This document shows positions 45,840 to 58,209 of a stretch of 64,000 nt of DNA, piece by piece. The stretch comes from Isoetes taiwanensis. Its lineage: Eukaryota > Streptophyta > Lycopodiopsida > Isoetales > Isoetaceae. A program made the position numbers and the translations under genes. The notes under the pieces are model-generated. The model was given only the letters and a program-made list of their open reading frames with translations, made no database searches and had not been told where the DNA came from. Where the stretch lies: NCBI GenBank assembly GCA_021234155.1, contig JAJEKV010000005.1, forward strand, positions 29,791,934 to 29,855,933, in the 5' to 3' direction. Positions within the stretch are counted from its first letter, which is position 1. The number at the start of each line of letters is the position of its first letter.

Positions 45840-48163
45840 CACCCAGGAGTGCCGTTCAATAATAATTCGGATAGGCCCCTATTTGAAGCGGTGATCTTAG
45901 CTGGTTCCAATAAGTTGAAGGTCAGCCGCAGATTTTAGCGGCCGATATTGCCTGCCAGGTATTGCAGAGAGTCGAAAAAGCTCCGGAGATCTTTGTGCGG
46001 ATGGGATTAGCGGGCAGAAGTTGGTCTCTGTCGAATCTTCATCACTGCAATCAGGTTACAAAATGGGCGCCCGATTTTTGGATGCTCACTCTCTATTGTC
46101 CATTAAAGTTTTCTTTTTTGCTTTATTTTTAGCGGGGTTGCTTAACCATGGTGCACGATTTCGTGCAATTCTAGCGTATACACGTGTATGCCACATGTAT
46201 TCTACGTGTACGCCACGTGCAAAATTCCCGTCTTCGAGCATCGCCTCTGGCCTCTGGTGCAAGTAGCCGCTTCTGGCATTTTTTCTCTTGCTCTTCGATT
46301 TCGGCGAGTATCCTTGATAAGCCATTTTTTGGAGCTTTTTCAACGCGCATCTGCATTCTGACTTGGACTTTCAAAAGATGATGGGAGTGCAAGGACTGGA
46401 ACTATTGCATGAAATATGGCTTTCATATGTGGTTGTGAGGTTTGGATGGGAAAAGTACGCAGGTAAGCAAACTCACTAGTTCTTAAATTTCTTGATTTCG
46501 TTTTGGCATCGGTAGATTCCTTCTGGGTGCACCTTCAAGAACCCATCCTTGCTGCTATTACATGATAGATTTACTGTCTTCATTCAGGAATGTTTTGATC
46601 GAACATTTATCTTGGCAAAGAATTACTTCAATGGGTATTGAATTTCGAAAGCTAACATAATACGTGCCTGATTTTGTCATATTTAGAGCTCAATGTCTTC
46701 TGCATGCACTCTTTAGATGAGCCTTAGGGCAATAACACACCCATAAGGCTGCTTCCTCCCATAATATTTTTACGGCAACAGGAAATATTCATTCTGATAT
46801 ATGTTATCTTCGATTGTTAAAACATCTATATCTAATATGTAGCATTATAACAGGGGGTTGTTTTTGTATTTTTGTACTTTTTTTCCTAAGGTTTTTATAT
46901 GATTTGATGATAGTATTCCATGAGACGTACTAATCGGTACATCTAGAGTGCACATACGCTCACTTTAATTTTTGTGACACTTTCTAATGGTTGAATCCAT
47001 AAATTTTGATGTATATTTTTTATAATTTAAGGTTCTATGCTAACAAAAAGTATTTTTCCCTTGCTTTACATGCAAGGCTCGAGACCCTTCAACTTAGGGT
47101 TTTGTTGTGCCCGCCAGATATGTCCTGGGGAAGGAAACATCATTCTATTGCTAACACTGCTTTGCGGCTTCTTGCAACTATGAAGCCGGACTGATATCTG
47201 TGTTTTGCCTTTAAATAGTGTTTTTTTAGACTGCTCTATGCGAACATAACAGAGTTCATGGGCATATCTCGAATCGCGCATAAACCGCCATGACTTCTTC
47301 CTTCAGTGAGTCAGCGGCTAGATCGGCTAAGATATACCGCTTTGAGCTGGAGATTGATAAGAGCCACGATGGACATAAATCAATCAGCCTTGGAGTTCTT
47401 GAAATTGCAACTTCGTGAGAAAGAGCCAATTTGGGGCTTAGGGGGCGGTTTGCATTGGGCTTCTTCAAAACACGTAAATCGATGCATATAGGAGATTTTT
47501 TGGGCATTCAAAGAGGGGCCGAAACTGATTTGATTTTCGGAGATTCTATTGGGTCTTTCGAGAGCCTGGATATTGTCTCTCGAGAGTCGGTTTTTTCTCA
47601 AGCATCAATTTCTTGCAGAGTTCTTAGCGTGTTTTTCGGTCCAAAGGGATCGGCCGCCAGCTGGGTTGGGTGGAACGTTTTAATAATCAAGGGTCCTTGG
47701 TAAACCCGGCAGCTATGGCCAAGGGACCCGTGTTTACTCGATGTTGGCAAGAAGATAAGAGGTTGGTCTTACTTTGTAAATGGCAATGGATCATTTGGAT
47801 TTTTCATATTCGATAGGTCATTTTGCTTACATTGTCCGACCGAAGGATCCGACTTATTAGCTAACAGCTTGTATACATCGTTACCTTTACCATGCCAAAG
47901 CTCCAACGCCTAAGGTTTATTATAGAGTTTTCCTATGAGTTCTCTACTCTCCATAGAGTTTATATTTATACCCGTCAAGGCACCAAAAGAATGACCCGAC
48001 TTCCGGACGATCTTTCAAAGGGGCAATGAAATGCCTTCCATTATAACTTAGAAGGCATCTCATATTACTATTTTGCAAATATAACAACATAATCTAGGGT
48101 ATGGTGGATCCTTCGCCTCTTCCCATATAATCATGAGCTATTTCCCCGAAGCTTTGGGCTTCC
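45840..48163. other. Stretch with no firm gene
   Basis: Short frames (46021-46266, 46184-46381, 47006-47194, 47306-47703) show no motifs. Parts such as 45930-46260 and 47100-47700 are richer in G+C than their surroundings and might hold lost exons, but I cannot support any. Confidence 0.4.
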
Positions 48164-48415
48164 ATGGCTCGCAGATTTTTTGGTACCCAAATCGGCAAAT
48201 CTCTAAGAGGATCATGCCGATATATGCGCTCGGTGGAGGGAATGAGATTTAGATGCCACAACGCATTTCCAAGCAGATCCGATTATTATAAAGCAAGAAT
48301 CAAGAACTACCGGTTTTCGGAGGGAGTAAATATGCTTGAAAGTGATATGCTTCAAGTTCTTGAAGAGCATGATCCTAATGTTGATATATATAAGAAGATG
48401 CTAGAATACATGTAA
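48164..48415 (+). CDS. Hypothetical small protein of 83 residues
   Basis: An ATG-started frame encodes MARRFFGTQIGKSLRGSCRY, then a middle part and LQVLEEHDPNVDIYKKMLEYM at the end. The Arg/Ser-rich start could be an organellar targeting peptide. The position 330 bp before a PPR fragment on the same strand makes a lost PPR N-terminus conceivable. I do not recognise a family, and the frame could be chance. Confidence 0.3.
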   Translation: MARRFFGTQIGKSLRGSCRYMRSVEGMRFRCHNAFPSRSDYYKARIKNYRFSEGVNMLESDMLQVLEEHDPNVDIYKKMLEYM

Positions 48416-48742
48416 TATTGAACCTCCCCTTTCTCTTCAATTGTTTTACAGTAGGTTGGAAAATCTCACTGGTCATTTATTGTTTTATATAACTAATCAT
48501 GGATTGCTGGCTTTGCAAGTTCATGTTGTATCTTGTTGCTACTTGTAGAGTGTATGGCATTGCAGAATTCTAATACACATGAAGCCCCGATCTATCTTCT
48601 TTTGGCAATTTGTGTTTTTCGCCATGATCAACCTTTTTCACATCTTGTATCATGTTGGCTGCAGAATTGTTCTAGACTGAATCATCCTAGGAGAAATTGA
48701 CTACCTTGTCTTGTCTTATGCTTGTTCTATGCAGGCGGAGGA

Positions 48743-49902
48743 GATGTTTGATGCAGCATTGCGTTACCTTCTATTTCCGTTACCCATCATGCAACCATTG
48801 CACATCATTGTATTTATATTAAAAGAAGGCAGTTTTATCATCCTAGGCTTGTCTCATATAATTGGATGACATGCACAAGTGTCTGCAAATTATCAAAAAG
48901 GGTTTTTAGTTTGATGCAGCAATAGCAAATGCTCTTGTGGACATGTATGCAAAACGTGGTGTGATTTGGCAAATTCTAAAATACTTTTTATAACTTGAGT
49001 ATGTGGTGCAGCACCATAGTTTTTTTCCATAGTTTTTTTTCAATGCGTTTATCTTGTTTTCTTTGTCTGATTTTGTTAGGGCCCGAAGGGCCCAAAATTT
49101 TTTTTTAACTACCAACATATAATTAACAGTGACATTATTATTACAAACCATTGCATCCAACACATTTATCCCCCTGAAACCCCCTTTGGTTTGGGTGCAT
49201 ATTCACACTGGGTCACGTGTGGGGCGTCGAGAGCCCCTAAAAACTTACAATACATGTACAAAATTAACACCATTAAGTATATTTTCTCAAATCTTATAGT
49301 ATTTTGCAAACTTCAAGATACAGTATACAAAAACTTGTACAGGCATACCCCACAAACGAGGATCGCTATGTATGGTCCGTGATCTTGAATAAAGGGCAAA
49401 TATGCCCATCCGATCGCTTCTCGTTGTTCTGAGTAACCCTCGTGTGAATATGCACCCAAACCAAAGGGGGTTTGAGGGGGATAAATGTGTTGGATGCAAT
49501 GGTTTGTAATAATAATGTCACCGCAATTATATGTTGGTAGTTGTGTAAAATTTTTGGGCCTTCGCCCTAACAAAATCGTGACAAAGAAAACAAGATAAAC
49601 GCATTGAAAAAAAACTATGGAAAAAAACTATGGTGCTTTTTACATACCAAGTTATAAAAAGTATTTTAGAATTTGCCAAATCACACCACGTTTTGCATAC
49701 ATGTCCACAAGAGCATTTGCTATTGCTGCATCAAACTGAAAACCCTTTTTGATAATTTGCAGACACTTGTGCATGTCATCCAATTATATGAGACAAGCCT
49801 AGGATGATAAAACTGCCTTCTTTTAATATAAATACAATGATGTGCAATGGTTGCATGATGGGTAACGGAAATAGAAGGTAACGCAATGCTGCATCAAACA
49901 TC
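48743..49902. repeat. Long inverted repeat (arms about 465 bp) containing a PPR fragment
   Basis: The arm 48743-49208 is repeated in reverse at 49442-49902 with a 233-bp spacer. Identity is high, with scattered substitutions and small indels. Within each arm a PPR segment reads LQIIKKGF then FDAAIANALVDMYAKRG. In the left arm the intervening codon is TAG, in the right arm (minus strand) CAG. A transcript would fold into a nearly perfect long hairpin, a typical natural source of small interfering RNA. Confidence 0.9.
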
Positions 49903-52900
49903 CCTTCTGGACTTATAGGATAGCTCTGGCTGTTAGACAGCTTATGCATTGTAAATTGACAGGTCACGCAAAAATTTTAATTCTATAGATTCATTGACAA
50001 GGTTTTCTGTCCTTTGATAACTTTGTGTAGCTTTTGTGATTTAGATCTCCACTGAGATGCAGTTGACAGGGAACCTTTAGATGATTTCATTCTGAATGGG
50101 CAGCCAAGTTGATATTTGAACACATGTATGTATTGATAACGAACCTTAAGATGATTTAATTATGAGTTCAGTGCAACCATGTTTATTTGGTTCAACATTA
50201 TTAAAAGGTCCAGATTTTCATTTCACTATGGAAGCATATTTGCAGAATGAGAAACTTGCGCAGTGGGAAGGAGGATTTTGATGAAAGAATGCAAGTCAAA
50301 AAAGACAATGCAACTCATGTGCATGATTTTATGCACATGCCATTCCAGTTTCTACTCTTGTCCTTGCCATGTACAACTTGAAGGAAAAAATAACAACTTT
50401 TATATATCCGCATGTTGTTGCATCTATGGAGTCATTTGAAAGCCCCTTCTCTCAACATAAACTAGGTGCAGTTGCTAGTAATGCACCACGATTTGCTGTT
50501 GCTGAAGGGTATGGAAGTTATGCCACTATTATGTCAGGATGCACAACTATCCCATGTGTAACTGTAGCCAACTCTACCATATGTAATGATGTTAGTGGTT
50601 CACTTTACGAAGAAAGTAATATGTATGTTTCAAGTCAGCAAGTAAAATAAGTGTGCGGCATTATAAATAGCATTCTCTGTCTTTGTAAAATAAAGAAGAA
50701 AAATAGAAAACATTATCCAACATTCCTATTGCTACACACGAGTACATTACAATTGCAATGTAGATGTAGATTTTCTATCTATCTACATTGCAAGGTTATG
50801 GCGATTTGTAGGTATATGCAGTTTTCGTGTTGGGTGGTTTTTGTAGTTGTTGGGTGACTTTGATACGAGCGTTGATGTACAAGTGTGGCGTTTCCAACTT
50901 AGTTTGTAATCAACTAAATATGTGTACTCTTCAGAAATGAACATTGAATTAAGTAAGCTCAATCTATAAACAACGAAATTTATGCTCTTGTAAACATATT
51001 GTATATAAGTAGTCGCTGGTTTTCTCACCTTTTGCATGGACAAAGCAGTGGATATATCATCTATCTTGTATTCCTAGTTTCGTCATGCTCTCCATGATTG
51101 TCTAGTTTCGGAGCATGCAGATTTCAAGTGTACTCAACGATTTTTACAAAGCTCAATGAGAACACTACTTCACTTTATCGGCCACTTGATTGTATCGTAG
51201 GACCCATCCTAGGAATGCAAAGTTGTTGCTTTATTTATAGTACCCATGAAATCTTGTGTTTTAAAGTACTTTCCGTGGCAAGAAATTTAGATTGTTTGGC
51301 ATTATAATTGGTATACATATCTTCAAATGCTTGAGATGATGTGAACACATTTGAATGTGTCTTTGCCTGGTAGGATCATAGTGGCTAAGTCTATTCTTAG
51401 CAATCATATTTACATGCCTTTTGCCTGTTGGCTCCTCAAGATGGATGAGCTCGTATGGTAGCAAAGAAAGCAATGTGGTTAAGGTAGCATAGGCAAAGTG
51501 CATTAAACCTAAGATGGCTGATGGAATTGGAATTTTGAATTGCCGTTACAATGTAAAGTTTTTTTGTTGATAAGGATGACTCTCGTGGACTAAGGGTTCT
51601 TATCTAGTCATTTCAATCATGTATTTCTTTTCATAAGTCTACAATTAGGCCTCTTTTACCTTGGCCATTCTTGTATCCTCTTTTACACTAATATCCTAAT
51701 ACATCTTTCTATTTTGAATGGCCTCCTTGATTGTTGATATACAGTCTATGAATTATTTTATATTGGGAGGGGGGGAGGGGCGGGTTCACCAATAGTGGAC
51801 CATATTGTCCAATAATGGATCATGGTAAAATGGATGAATTATTCCAACAGTGGCTATATGTAAATATTTCTCAAGGAAAGTATATGCAATACCTTAAACC
51901 AAGAGATTTTAAACTATGCATTTTAATGGGCAAAAACGTTTCAATGTTCCCTTTGCAGGATTCTTAAGTGGTCCAATTTGGTACATTTCTGTTAATCGAA
52001 TCCAAAGGCTCATTTTTTGTTGTGAATCCCTCAATAAGGTATCCATGTTCTGCCTGTGTTCTACCGTAACAACCTCTCTAGCCCCTAACTCCATAAATCC
52101 CATGATTTTGTGAGAGCCATGCATATTTATCAGTGCAAAGGTAAAATAAAGGACCTGAAAAAAAAAAAAAAAAAAAAAACATCCATGAAACATATATGAA
52201 TCACTTTCAACAAGCTAGAACATTTCTATCCAAATACAATGGCAGCAAAAAAACTACCAACTTACCTATTCCAAAAGTACTCAAAAAATGGAAGTTGTCC
52301 GCCATAGCTAGAATACTCGGCATTTCCTTGCCATTAACTCAAGAACGTAGGAACACAATTGAATACCTGCTATATGCGTTCGTTTTGATACATCCGCATC
52401 CATACCAGCAAATTACATAAAGCTTGAAACAGGGAGTATTGAAAACTTTGAAATCTGAAGGGCAAAACATTTAAAAGTGGGCACCCCTAACAAATCTAGA
52501 TATGAAATAGATAATTTACTTGATGGACAATGCTCATCAATCTACACATAAAATATCAGAAGCTTCAATTGACTTCCATGTTCCAACATGATCCATGTTC
52601 TATTCCAACGCAGTCTTAGGACAAAACGATAGATATTACCTGACATAAATGCTGACGTTACTTGAGCCGAAGTACTCTTTGTCCGGAAAAGAAGTAAGGT
52701 AATAAACTATGTTACGGAATCAGGTTTCAAATTTTGGCCCCTTATTGTTGCATTTGTAACTTGATTGCAATGCTCCACGGCCGTGGCAAATAAAGAGAGA
52801 GCATCAACTGAATATAAGATAGAGATTTAAGATAGTTGATTAAGGTATGATACCATAGCGCCCTAGCCAAAACCAAATAGTGATTGAATGCATATCACCC

Positions 52901-53449
52901 TCTCATATCAAATTTTGAATCGAAGAAGCAATTCGATTAAACATTTTTGGTTCATGTTAGTCTTAACCATGCATGTCCCAGCTAATCCAGCAAACATGCA
53001 CTCAACATTCAAGAAAAATTGCATTCAAGAAAAAGCCATGCTTCATATGCCATTTCTACAGGGTATCCATGATTATGCCATTGCATGCAGTTGTGAGAAA
53101 ACACTCATCTGAATAGCCAAGCAACATAGGATATAAATTCTACTTACCATCACTCACCCATGAGGTGCATAAAAAATTGAAGAAAAAGTTTGTGGCACCA
53201 TATTTAAGAGAGGGGAAAAATTGCATTCAAGAAAAAGTCATGGTCAATATAAAACTCGCTACAAGAATAGCAAAGCTGCAAATATCCATAATGCAAAGCT
53301 GTGGCTTTTTGGACATTGAATAGTCCCATGCAATCTTGCGATTTAGAGTACTTTCTATGCAATCTTGCGTGGGTTCAATCTGGATCCACTATAAGGTATT
53401 TGAATAATTCTTACTATTTACAAATAGGCCAATTTCATATGGAGATTTT
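49903..53449. other. Stretch with small unrecognised frames and repeat fragments
   Basis: The plus frame 50369-50650 (begins MYNLKEKITTFIYPHVVASM) is open but unrecognised. A poly(A) tract is at 52158-52178. The pieces at 51940-52110 and 53041-53096 resemble the dispersed fragment at 36553-36725. No other gene can be supported. Confidence 0.4.
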
Positions 53450-53857
53450 ATGGGCTCATACCTCATACCTCATACCATGCAGGAGTATATCAAGGGCGGG
53501 AGGCCGAAGAACCAACCGAAGCCGCCACCACCACAGCATGAGCCTCCAAAGAAGGTCCACCATGGACCTAATTCGAAGCACGCGCGAGTGTTTCGGGAGA
53601 TTAGGCACTTCCAGCGGTGCACTAATCTCCTGATCCGGAAGGTGCCGTTCGAACGGCTCCTCCCAGAAACTATGCAGGAGTTTTGGACCGATTATAGGGT
53701 CACACCCCTAACGGTCCGATCCCTACAAGAGGCAGCAGAGGCAGAGCTGGTGCAGCTCTTCGAGGAAGGCAACTTGTGTGCCATCCATGCGAAGAGGGTA
53801 ACGGTAATGGCCAAGGATCTCCATCTAGCTAAAAGGATCCGTAAGGAGAAGCCCTAG
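53450..53857 (+). CDS. Divergent histone H3 variant (CENH3-like features)
   Basis: The 135-residue frame has a histone fold of H3 type: [20 protein letters not shown] (alpha-N), then [39 protein letters not shown] and [20 protein letters not shown]. The region from alpha-N to alpha-3 is full length and intact. The tail is unlike H3: it is rich in Pro, Gln and Lys and lacks the ARTKQTARKS and KSAP sequences that carry the K4, K9 and K27 marks. REIRHFQ..TNLLI is reminiscent of plant centromeric H3, but loop 1 has the length of canonical H3, not longer. TACCATGCAG before GAGTAT (about 53482) could be a splice acceptor, so the true N-terminus is uncertain. The product would package DNA in specialised nucleosomes if expressed. 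Confidence 0.75.
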   Translation: MGSYLIPHTMQEYIKGGRPKNQPKPPPPQHEPPKKVHHGPNSKHARVFREIRHFQRCTNLLIRKVPFERLLPETMQEFWTDYRVTPLTVRSLQEAAEAELVQLFEEGNLCAIHAKRVTVMAKDLHLAKRIRKEKP

Positions 53858-54013
53858 AAGCTTCCCATTTTGTACTTAGTTAAATTATATATATAAAAGC
53901 ACTTTTTTGTATAAATCAACTTGTTGTAAAACCTTGCATAATGTAACTAGAATGTTCTCGTTACTAATGTTAGCATAAAATTCTCCTTAAAAATTGACTT
54001 TTGCATCAAAATT

Positions 54014-54528
54014 GACCCACTCGGGTCTTACCGCGCCAAAGGCCCATGCGTCGCGAACGCAGATTCGTTTCGCGTGGTAACACTCGAGTGCCCTCTTTAA
54101 TAGCATAAATTGTCTAATTTTTGAAAGGAAGGAAGGAAGAGACTTTTAACGTCCACGGAAAGGGAAGTTGCTAGAATACTTAGATTTAGTTAAAATTTAC
54201 AATATAGCATCTTGAATTTGTCATAAATGTTTAAATTTTGCTCAAATCGACCCACTCGGGTCTTACCACGCCAGAAGGCCTCTGCGTCGTGAACCCAGAC
54301 GCGTTTCGCGCGGTAACACCCGAGTCACCCATTTTTGTACTTCTACATGTTAGATTATCATAAAATAAGTTGCTAGTTAGCTTAGAATTGATCTAAACAT
54401 GCATTTTAGTGTCTTACAGCTCCTGGATATGTTAAGTTTTGGTTGAAATCGACCCATTCCGATCTTACCGCGCCAAAGGCCCCTGCATCGCGAATGCAGA
54501 CGCGTTTCGTGCGATAAAATCTGAGTTG
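54014..54528. repeat. Palindrome family D: three nested hairpins
   Basis: Copies at 54014-54092, 54249-54328 and 54450-54528 each contain an outer arm CTCGGGTCTTACCGCGCC, an inner stem such as TGCGTCGCGAACGCA, and the inverted outer arm TTTCGCGYGGTAACACYCGAG. Each is preceded by AAAATTGA or AAATCGA. The GC-rich hairpins lie in AT-rich sequence downstream of the H3-like gene. Confidence 0.85.
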
Positions 54529-54821
54529 ACCAGATTTAAACCAAACTTGCTCAAATTTGATCCAACAAACTGCCATATAGTGTTTCTTGACTTGTTTTGC
54601 TTAGATTTGCACTTCATATTACCTAATTTGGAGATCCATATCCTTAGAACATAGGTCTACCTGATCAAGAAGTCTTGGGCACAGAAACCTAGGCAGCCTT
54701 AGTCTATAAAAAACGGGCTCATTTGCCATTTTCTCTTCACCAAGTTTGCTCCCATTCTCTTAGACGATTTTCCAGTCCTTTGTCAATCCTTCCAAACCAT
54801 TTTCTGCTCTAATCTCTGCTC

Positions 54822-56286
54822 AATGGCGCCCACAAACTTTGTTGAATGGTACAACAGTGCCAACCACATCCATGAATTTCCTGCAGAGGAGGCCTTCCAT
54901 GTCTTTGACCATCTCTTCCATGCAACCTTGACTAGAACACCCTACTACACAGATATTGTATGCCAGTATGACCAATAAGTCTTATCTAGGGTCGTCAGCC
55001 TTCCCCCAAGGGGAGGCAATTGGGTGTCCTTGGAATCATTAAGTTAAGTCTTAGGCGGGGGATCTAGAGTCAAGGGTCAATTATGGGAAAGGACGAAGAA
55101 CATGCCTGATTACATGAGTTGTAAGGCTTACAGGCATCGGTACATCTCAGCACATGTGGCTCTATCTTTGTTCATGCATTACAGAGCCATCAACAAGGTG
55201 GGGGAGCCCTCGATCCAACCCTTAGACCTTGCACCCCTCAACATCAGGGTGGACCAAGGCCAAATTCACGAGATTCAGTCCTTGGAGTATGTCTACCACG
55301 ACACGAAGGGGCACTCCAGACCGAAGAAGACAATGAACAAGAAGGGAAGGACGACCAAGATTGGGAGAGAAGGAAAGCATCAAGGATGGAGAGGCAGATA
55401 GCGAGGCACGATGAAGAGATCAGGCGAGGCAATGAACCATCTATCGGCATCACGCCTTATCTCCGATAGTGATCGAAGGGGAGGAGTACATTCTTGCATA
55501 TGACATCCTCCACCTTCCATACTGCTTAGAAGAAGGGCTCAGGATCGACGAGCTCATGGAGCTAATGCAGAAGGGCAACAGAGGGACCTCATCGACTACT
55601 CATACCAAGAAGTCCCAAGGGAGGTAGCAGAGCGGCACTCTTATGCCGGTGGGACGATGTCTGACGTCGCCGCATATGAATACATAGGGGAATTGTATCA
55701 ACGACAACCGCCAGTGATCCCAGAGGAGGAGTTTCAAGCGATCCAAAGCAGGCTGTACAAACTAGGGAGGGGCCCAAGCTCTAGCCAACCCGTTCGAGCA
55801 CGAAGCATGCGGGAGGCGTCCAACATCATCAACCTAGACAGTGCAACCGCAATATGGAGGGACCATGAAGATTTCCTAGCAGTAGACGTCTATGGCAGAA
55901 CAGCTCAAAGGAAGGGCACACGGTCACAGGCGGCGGGATCCCAAAAGGGAAAGGCACTTGGATACTATCTTCCAGTCCTAAGCCAAGGGCAGATGATAGT
56001 ATTCCACAAGGACTTCAGCCCACGAGGGGAAGAATCCATAGCGCTCTTGATAGCACTCTCAGAGTTTGGCCAGCATGCCAAGATTAATGAGACCATGGAT
56101 CACATCATCCTCTTCAAGAGATCCCTAGTACTCTACAGCCCCGACTTTGTCAGGGGTCACCTAAGGGATGCGCCAACGACGGTCATAGCGGCTATAGCAC
56201 CTCCACTCCCACCTCCTCAAATGGCTCGAGCTCTCGAAGGCGGATCATCCAGAAACATCATGCGTAACGTCGGCAAGGGCCTTTGA
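54822..56286 (+). pseudogene. Unrecognised mobile-element-type frame, broken
   Basis: A short ATG frame (54822-54977, starts MAPTNFVEWYNSANHIHEFP) is followed by open pieces in changing frames. These include HEIQSLEYVYHDTKG (about 55270), EGEEYILAYDILHLPYCLEE (about 55475), and a long frame to 56286 with DLIDYSYQEVPREVAERHSY before the ATG at 55657 and GYYLPVLSQGQMIVFHKDF later. They appear to be one original protein of about 480 residues with several frameshifts. Proximity to a gag domain suggests a retroelement accessory or gag-like protein, but I do not recognise it. Confidence 0.4.
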
Positions 56287-56559
56287 CTCAAGGACGTGGA
56301 GAATTTCTTCATGACCATGAAGGGCCCTTGACGATGAAACATCCCCTTATCCCTCTGTATTAGTATATGTACAAAGATGTTTTAAAACCTTCATGTACTC
56401 TTATCTATTTCTCTATAATATACAAGCTTCTGATATATCAACTATCATAACCCATTTATAAGTTGAATTTTAACTTGATTTCTTTTATGGCTAACAACAA
56501 TTAACCTATAAATTATGTTATATGATGTATAACTTTAAATAACTATAGTGACTGATACT

Positions 56560-57263
56560 TGCAGCCAGGAACACCGGCTCAGAGTCCCAAGGTCAGGGTC
56601 GGCAACATCAATTGTAGCCCAGAAACTTGTTTGGCCTAGAGCAGGATAAAGAGCAAGAGATGACAGTTGAGGCAATGAACACAAGGTTGACACAGACGAG
56701 GAACCAAATGCAACAGCTATTACAATAGGCCACACCAATGACGGATACCCAAGAATATGAACCGATGCCACCTCCACCACCAAGAGGTCTAGATGAAGCT
56801 CCTTAGCCAGAGAAGGAAAGTCCAGGCACCGGAGAAGAACAAGAAGAGGAAAAGAAGTAGGAGGAGTCCATCTCCTTCTAGCTCCAACCGATCGGACACT
56901 ACAGGGAGTGAATCTCGAAGTAGTTCTAAAAGTGGGTCAGATAGTTCTCAGGGCAGGGACAAGAACCGGAGGACAGAGACCTATCAAAAGAAGGTGGATA
57001 GTGCAATGAGCAATGTATAAAAAACAAGAAAATTGGACCAGTTCTTGGGGAAAGACAAGTCAGGAATGGAAGCAGAAGCTTGGTTGGATGAAATGGAAGA
57101 ACTTGGGAATTCATATGGAATGAAGGACAAGGACATAGGGAAGATGGCAACAACAAATCTGATTGGGACAACCCGGATTTGGTGGAAGGATTATGCCAAG
57201 TCAAATAAGTTAAGAAGAAAGAAATGGCATATGATCAGGGATACTTTATATATGAATTTATAA
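56560..57263 (+). pseudogene. Ty3/gypsy gag fragment
   Basis: After a Ser/Arg/Lys-rich part (56793-57020) the plus strand encodes LDQFLGKDKSGMEAEAWLDE, MEELGNSYGMKD, ATTNLIGTTRIWWKDY. This is the retrotransposon gag domain pattern (F.G....EAEAWL..ME ... L.G.A..WW). It breaks off at 57263; the pol part of a Ty3/gypsy element resumes at about 63060. Confidence 0.65.
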
Positions 57264-57339
57264 CAGAACATGAGCCTTCGAATTGGATTAAGGAGGGTGG
57301 TTTGTACCAATAGTGGATCACTTAAGAATTGCGGAAGTG

Positions 57340-57510
57340 TGACGCTCCCTACAAAATATACGGTGCCCGGCCGTACACTCCATAGGAAATCCCCCATCCG
57401 GTCCTTCGACCGCACGGGCCCTCCGACTACCCCGCACTCTAGGGTGTCCCTAGTGCGGGAAGGGGACACAAAGGTGTCTTGCGCGCCCTTCCCCTATGGG
57501 CTCCTATAAC
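57340..57510. repeat. GC-rich hairpin-rich block
   Basis: CCCGCACTCTAGGG and CCCTAGTGCGGG (about 57430-57460) form a nearly perfect hairpin inside a larger inverted arrangement. The outer parts CTCCATAGGAAATCCCCC and CCCCTATGGGCTCC (about 57378-57395 and 57490-57505) also partly pair. It starts the DNA that separates the gag fragment from the pol fragment. Confidence 0.6.
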
Positions 57511-58209
57511 AGCGGAAGCATAAACAATGTCAGCACTAAAAATAACAATACATCGAACTACCTCGAAGGGTAGCACATCCATACATCCATAGATACAATA
57601 GGGATAAACATATGCCATAAATAATGAGAGCTCCTACCCAAGGCTCGGCTCATGGGGAGGTAGATTGACGGCTCGGCCACAAGATAGAGTAGATCGAGGC
57701 ATAACAATGACGGGGGTGGCTATAAACAATGGCTAGGGTTGACCACTCCATCTGCCCCTTCTGTGCATACTTTGCAGATGGGCTAAATTGGGCTCTGGCG
57801 TGACTATATAGCCTATCGGATACGCAATCTCGTGGCATCACCCATCGAGACTACTCCGGGTTGCATCTCCCTGTTTCGATGAGGCAGGAAGGGTTGCATC
57901 TCCCCTTCCCGGATCTAGAGGTTCCATGGGTGGCTAGAGAATCATGGCGACACACGATTCTTACCCGACTGAACCCCCCAAAATAAGAGCCAGGCTGACA
58001 CCTGTAACTCTTGAGAGGCATGGCGACACCATTGCCCCAGGATGTGTCGGACCCATACCCGGCCCACTCGAAGTGACCAGCTATAGGCCTAGCCCGCTAT
58101 GGGTCCCCAGTAGCCGCGCTCAGCAGGGACCTCTCTCCACTTTGCCTCTAGCCCCGTTGTGTAGTGCTAAGTCACATCATAGCCCCTGTAGCCCGGTGGG
58201 TTCCAATAT
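57511..58209. other. Gap without recognised gene
   Basis: Moderately GC-rich sequence with no protein similarity; it may be LTR or other retroelement non-coding DNA. Confidence 0.35.

Noticed and set aside
48906-49573. Open frames inside the long inverted repeat
   Set aside because: They appear on both strands because the arms are inverted copies; only the PPR segment has a recognisable identity.
53450-53857. Firm assignment as centromeric histone CENH3
   Set aside because: Alpha-N is similar, but loop 1 is not extended and the tail is uninformative; called an H3 variant only.
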